Program-made: the position numbers and the translations under genes
Assembly: GCF_020531905.1 (NCBI RefSeq)
Contig: NZ_JAJAWG010000009.1
Coordinates: 1-64,000, forward strand
Direction of reading: 5' to 3'
Length of the DNA stretch: 64,000 nucleotides
Source of the DNA: Deefgea salmonis
Lineage (GTDB): Bacteria; Pseudomonadota; Gammaproteobacteria; Burkholderiales; Chitinibacteraceae
Shown here: in pieces, positions 60,844 through 64,000 of the stretch
Numbering within the stretch: the first letter of the stretch is position 1
Layout: each line of letters begins with the position of its first letter
Notes under the pieces: model-generated
Database searches by the model: none
What the model saw: the letters and a program-made list of their open reading frames with translations, nothing else
What the model was told of the DNA's origin: nothing

Positions 60844-61998
60844 GTGTTAAAAAAACTTATCATTAGCGCCAGTTTATCCATCGCGACTTTTGCAAATGCC
60901 GAAATTGTCATTGGGCAATCCGTGCCAACCACGGGTATTGCCGCCGAAACCGGCAAAGCGATTGCACTGGGTGCTTCGCTCTATTTTAATAGTATTAATG
61001 GCCGAGGCGGTATCAACGGCGAATTAATCAATCACATAGTGCGTGATGATGCCTACGATGCACAAAAAACACTAAAAAATACCCAAGACTTTATTGAAAA
61101 AGAAAATGCAGTGGCATTAATTTCTTATTTTGGCACTTCAGGCATTTCTGAACTCATCAAAACCAAAACATTAGAGCATTCAGGGATTCCTTTAGTTGGT
61201 GTTCATAGCGGAGCAGAATCGATTCGCAATCCCGGTAATTTATTTATCTTTAATACCCGTAGTAGTTACAATCAAGAAACCGATCGTTTAATCAAATTGC
61301 TCGTCGGTAACTTAGGTGTTACTAAAATTGCGGTCGTTGCCGAAAAAGGCGAATTTGGTGATGCCGGCGTAGCAGCATTAAAAGCTTCGCTCGAAAAGCA
61401 TCAGCTTAAATTAGCCGGAGAAGCTTGGTATGACAATAAATCAGGCGACACCAATAAAGCCGCCCAAGAGCTAGCCAAAATGAATCCGGAGGCCATTATT
61501 ATCGTTGCGCTCTCCAAACCAGCCGCTTCATTTGTACAGCAATATAAAGAGAAAGGTGGCACGTCACAGCTTTATTCTCTTTCGCCCGTCCAATTTGAAG
61601 AAGTCGCCAAAACAATTGGCAAGAAAGGGGCGCACGGTTTAGGAATCAGCCAAGCCTATCCTTATCCATATAATACGCGCAGCAAGTTGATTCAAGAATT
61701 TCAAGCCGCCGTATTTAATGAAATGGGAACCGGTTCAGGTAAAGAAGAATCAAAGTCAGCGATTGCCAATTACCCAAGTTATGCCATGCTCGAAGGCTAT
61801 ATTTCTGCTCGGCTTATTGTTGAAGCCATTAAAAGAGCAGGAAAAACCCCAACTCGTTCTAGTATTTACAACGCCTTAACTACAATGAAAAAATATGACT
61901 TAGGCGGATTTACCATTGATTACAGTGATAAAAATCGCAATGGCTCTAGCTTTGGCGAAATTACGATGATGTCACCAACAGGGGCATTATCCCGATAG
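60844..61998 (+). CDS. Liv-type ABC transporter substrate-binding protein
   Basis: A 384-residue periplasmic binding protein with signal peptide (cut near NA/EIV at about 20). IVIGQSVPTTGIAAETGKAI, GINGELINHIVRDDAYDAQK, LISYFGTSGISELIK and GEFGDAGVAALKASLEKH match the branched-chain amino acid (LivJ/K) fold. The start is GTG, with AGG seven bases upstream. No permease or ATPase lies nearby. The ligand may be an amide or amino acid; unlinked genes must complete the system. Confidence 0.85.
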   Translation: MLKKLIISASLSIATFANAEIVIGQSVPTTGIAAETGKAIALGASLYFNSINGRGGINGELINHIVRDDAYDAQKTLKNTQDFIEKENAVALISYFGTSGISELIKTKTLEHSGIPLVGVHSGAESIRNPGNLFIFNTRSSYNQETDRLIKLLVGNLGVTKIAVVAEKGEFGDAGVAALKASLEKHQLKLAGEAWYDNKSGDTNKAAQELAKMNPEAIIIVALSKPAASFVQQYKEKGGTSQLYSLSPVQFEEVAKTIGKKGAHGLGISQAYPYPYNTRSKLIQEFQAAVFNEMGTGSGKEESKSAIANYPSYAMLEGYISARLIVEAIKRAGKTPTRSSIYNALTTMKKYDLGGFTIDYSDKNRNGSSFGEITMMSPTGALSR

Positions 61999-62011
61999 TT
62001 GCTCTATGCAA

Positions 62012-62041
62012 TAAAAAAGAGCCGATTTCGGCTCTTTTTTA
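62012..62041. terminator. Bidirectional terminator
   Basis: AAAAAAGAGCCGA and TCGGCTCTTTTTT pair around a short loop, closing the binding-protein gene and the dnaK-dnaJ operon. Confidence 0.92.
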
Positions 62042-62064
62042 TTGTTAACACAAATTCAAACGCA

Positions 62065-63201
62065 TTAAGTTGCAAAAAAATCTTTCACTTTATCCATAAA
62101 TGATTTTGCACGAGGATTGTGCTTATCTGAATCACCTTGACTGATTTCTTCAAACTCTTTTAGCAATTCTTTTTGACGAGCAGTGAGCTTCACTGGCGTT
62201 TCCACCACAACATGGCACATTAAGTCGCCAGTCATTGCGCTACGCACGCCCTTAATTCCTTTGCTACGCAAACGAAATACCTGTCCGGTTTGCGTTTCTG
62301 GTGGAATCGTAATTCGTGCTTTACCCGATAAAGTTGGAATCTCTATTTCACCGCCCAATGCTGCACAACTAAAGCTAATTGGCATTTCACAGTGTAAATC
62401 ATTACCTTCACGATTAAATACGGCGTGCTCTTTTACATGAATCACAACGTATAAATCACCTGGAGGGCCACCATTCACGCCGGCTTCGCCCTCTCCGCTC
62501 AAGCGAATACGATCACCTTCATCCACACCAGCAGGGATTTTCACCGCCAATGTTTTATGCGTTTGCACACGACCAGTGCCTTTACAATTACGACATGGAT
62601 CAGGAATGTATTTCCCTGAACCATGACATGTCGGGCAAGTCTGCTGAACGCTAAAGAAACCTTGCGACACACGAACTTGACCATGACCACCACAGGTATG
62701 GCAGGTTGTTGCTTCGGTACCGGGCTTTGCGCCAGAACCATGGCAAACATCACATTCATCATGCGATGGAATTTTAATCTGCTTTTCTACGCCACGTGCT
62801 GCGTCTTCCAGTGTGATTTCCATGTTGTAACGCAAATCAGCACCGCGATAAACATTACTACGCCCACCACGGCTACTACCGCCGCCACCGCCAAAAATAT
62901 CACCAAAAATATCAGCGAAATCACCAAAACCGCCGCCACCACCAAAACCACCGCCGCCACCCATCCCAGCTTGCTGATCAACACCGGCATGCCCGTATTG
63001 GTCATAAGCTGCGCGTTTTTGCGAGTCCGATAGTATTTCGTAGGCTTCTTTGCCTTCTTTAAATTTATCTTCAGCTTCTTTGCTGTCTGGATTGCGGTCC
63101 GGGTGGTATTTCATCGCCAGTTTACGGTATGCTTTTTTAATTTCTTCGTCCGAAGCGTCGCGATTCACGCCTAAAACGTCATAAAAATCTTTCTTTGCCA
63201 T
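62065..63201 (-). CDS. dnaJ: Chaperone DnaJ (Hsp40)
   Basis: A 378-residue co-chaperone. The J domain holds HPD at 33-35 in [10 protein letters not shown], followed by a Gly/Phe-rich linker ([20 protein letters not shown]) and four CxxCxGxG zinc repeats ([40 protein letters not shown]). A C-terminal peptide-binding region ends the protein. It stimulates DnaK. A hairpin terminator separates it from dnaK. The start at 63201 is the family start. Confidence 0.98.
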   Translation of the reverse strand: MAKKDFYDVLGVNRDASDEEIKKAYRKLAMKYHPDRNPDSKEAEDKFKEGKEAYEILSDSQKRAAYDQYGHAGVDQQAGMGGGGGFGGGGGFGDFADIFGDIFGGGGGSSRGGRSNVYRGADLRYNMEITLEDAARGVEKQIKIPSHDECDVCHGSGAKPGTEATTCHTCGGHGQVRVSQGFFSVQQTCPTCHGSGKYIPDPCRNCKGTGRVQTHKTLAVKIPAGVDEGDRIRLSGEGEAGVNGGPPGDLYVVIHVKEHAVFNREGNDLHCEMPISFSCAALGGEIEIPTLSGKARITIPPETQTGQVFRLRSKGIKGVRSAMTGDLMCHVVVETPVKLTARQKELLKEFEEISQGDSDKHNPRAKSFMDKVKDFFAT

Positions 63202-63218
63202 GATGCATTTCCCCGAGA

Positions 63219-63255
63219 CAAAAAAGCACAGCCGCTTGCAATGCAAGCGCTGTGC
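63219..63255 (-). terminator. Intercistronic terminator between dnaK and dnaJ
   Basis: On the minus strand GCACAGCGCTTGCA and TGCAAGCGGCTGTGC pair almost perfectly and are followed by six T. It lies in the 71-base gap between dnaK stop and dnaJ start, so it should lower dnaJ relative to dnaK by partial termination. Confidence 0.75.
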
Positions 63256-63272
63256 CTAATTGAATATGCTGA

Positions 63273-64000
63273 TTACTTGTCTTTTACTTCGGTAAATTCA
63301 GCATCAACTACATTGCCGTCATCTTTATCATTGGCGCCCGCTTGCGGACCTGCAGCTTGAGCTCCGGCAGCATCGCCTTGCTCAGCATACATTTTCTCAG
63401 CCACTTTATGACTTGCTTGCATCAAAGCTTCTGTTTTCGCTTCGATCACTTCTTTGTCATCGCCACGAACGACTTCTTCCAAGTCTTTAATTGCCGCTTC
63501 AATGGCTACTTTTTCATCTTCAGTGACTTTATCTGCAGCATCGGTCAGCATTTTTTTCACTTGGTGAATCATTGCTTCACCCGAGTTACGTGCTGTCACC
63601 AACTCATGCAATTTTTTGTCTTCTTCTGCATTGAGCTCAGCGTCTTTAACCATTGCTTCGATTTCTGCTTCTGACAAACCAGATGACGCTTGAATCGTGA
63701 TTTTGGCTTCTTTACCTGATGCTTTGTCTTTCGCACCTACGTGCAAGATACCATTGGCATCGATGTCAAAAGTCACTTCAATTTGTGGCACACCGCGTGC
63801 TGCTGCCGGAATATCGCCCAAGTTGAATTGGCCCAAAGATTTATTGGCCGATGCTTTTTCGCGCTCACCTTGCAGCACATGAATCGTTACTGCACTTTGA
63901 TTATCATCCGCAGTCGAAAACGTTTGTGATGCTTTGGTTGGAATCGTTGTATTTTTTTGGATCAGCTTAGTCATAATGCCGCCCAAAGTTTCGATACCCA
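63273..64000 (-). CDS. dnaK: Chaperone DnaK (Hsp70), C-terminal part
   Basis: A 242-codon partial sequence that leaves the window at its 5' side. It opens within the substrate-binding domain ([18 protein letters not shown], then [30 protein letters not shown]), runs through the helical lid ([40 protein letters not shown]) and ends with the acidic [12 protein letters not shown] tail. The frame remains open to 64000. It is upstream of dnaJ in the usual order. Confidence 0.97.
   Translation of the reverse strand, partial: GIETLGGIMTKLIQKNTTIPTKASQTFSTADDNQSAVTIHVLQGEREKASANKSLGQFNLGDIPAAARGVPQIEVTFDIDANGILHVGAKDKASGKEAKITIQASSGLSEAEIEAMVKDAELNAEEDKKLHELVTARNSGEAMIHQVKKMLTDAADKVTEDEKVAIEAAIKDLEEVVRGDDKEVIEAKTEALMQASHKVAEKMYAEQGDAAGAQAAGPQAGANDKDDGNVVDAEFTEVKDK

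Overview
The window reads as ordinary chromosome of a betaproteobacterium, most likely order Neisseriales and possibly the Chitinibacter/Deefgea/Iodobacter side of it. This is inferred from gene content and order: rplM-rpsI-argC-DUF6776-bactofilin-erpA, a Vitreoscilla-type single-domain globin, coq7, polyphosphate:AMP phosphotransferase and many c-di-GMP proteins. I see no prophage, plasmid, insertion sequence or CRISPR array. Accessory character is confined to intergenic repeats, one gene remnant and several sensory genes.

Layout. 1-9 kb: an EAL-CBS-GGDEF protein, a response regulator with a dead GGDEF domain, a small unknown protein, rpsT divergent from murJ, and a large Cache-HAMP-GAF-HD-GYP protein. 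9-15.4 kb: an aromatic/aspartate aminotransferase, a coiled-coil membrane protein, two identical tRNA-Asn genes, an AsmA-like protein, ygfZ, fabI and a YafJ-type amidohydrolase. 15.4-24.8 kb: palindromic repeats, an unknown membrane protein, pap, the erpA/bactofilin/DUF6776/argC and rpsI/rplM blocks, an apparent small RNA upstream of rplM, an OsmC protein, a formate/nitrite channel and coq7. 24.8-38 kb: two cyclophilins, lpxH, a lone polyamine-type binding protein, the ispF-ispD-TPR-dnaQ operon, three 180-bp tandem repeats, and a ygiD-rnhA-yafS-gloB-mltD neighbourhood. 38-48.8 kb: moeB, the gluconate genes gntR-gntK-gntT with two GntR operators, a periplasmic sensor partner plus hybrid histidine kinase, an acetyltransferase, a YHS protein, and a three-gene ABC-2 exporter operon interrupted by a 193-bp nested palindrome. 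49-64 kb: an AraC regulator, TatD, a chemotaxis receptor, TerC-globin-DUF475, a PIG-L deacetylase, DUF1622, a gene remnant, an exonuclease/GIY-YIG fusion, a stand-alone RlmK-type methyltransferase, coaD, a Liv-type binding protein, dnaJ and the 3' part of dnaK.

The genes serve core translation, isoprenoid, fatty acid, ubiquinone and CoA synthesis and protein folding, interleaved with second-messenger and environmental sensing. The strongest undescribed item is the roughly 94-nt small RNA candidate at 22391-22484 (minus strand). It has a good promoter, a 5' hairpin, CU-rich anti-Shine-Dalgarno motifs and a clean terminator. The next best are the intergenic repeat families at 31959-32500, 46821-47013, 15440-15665, and the matched hairpins after murJ and after the gene ending at 34174.
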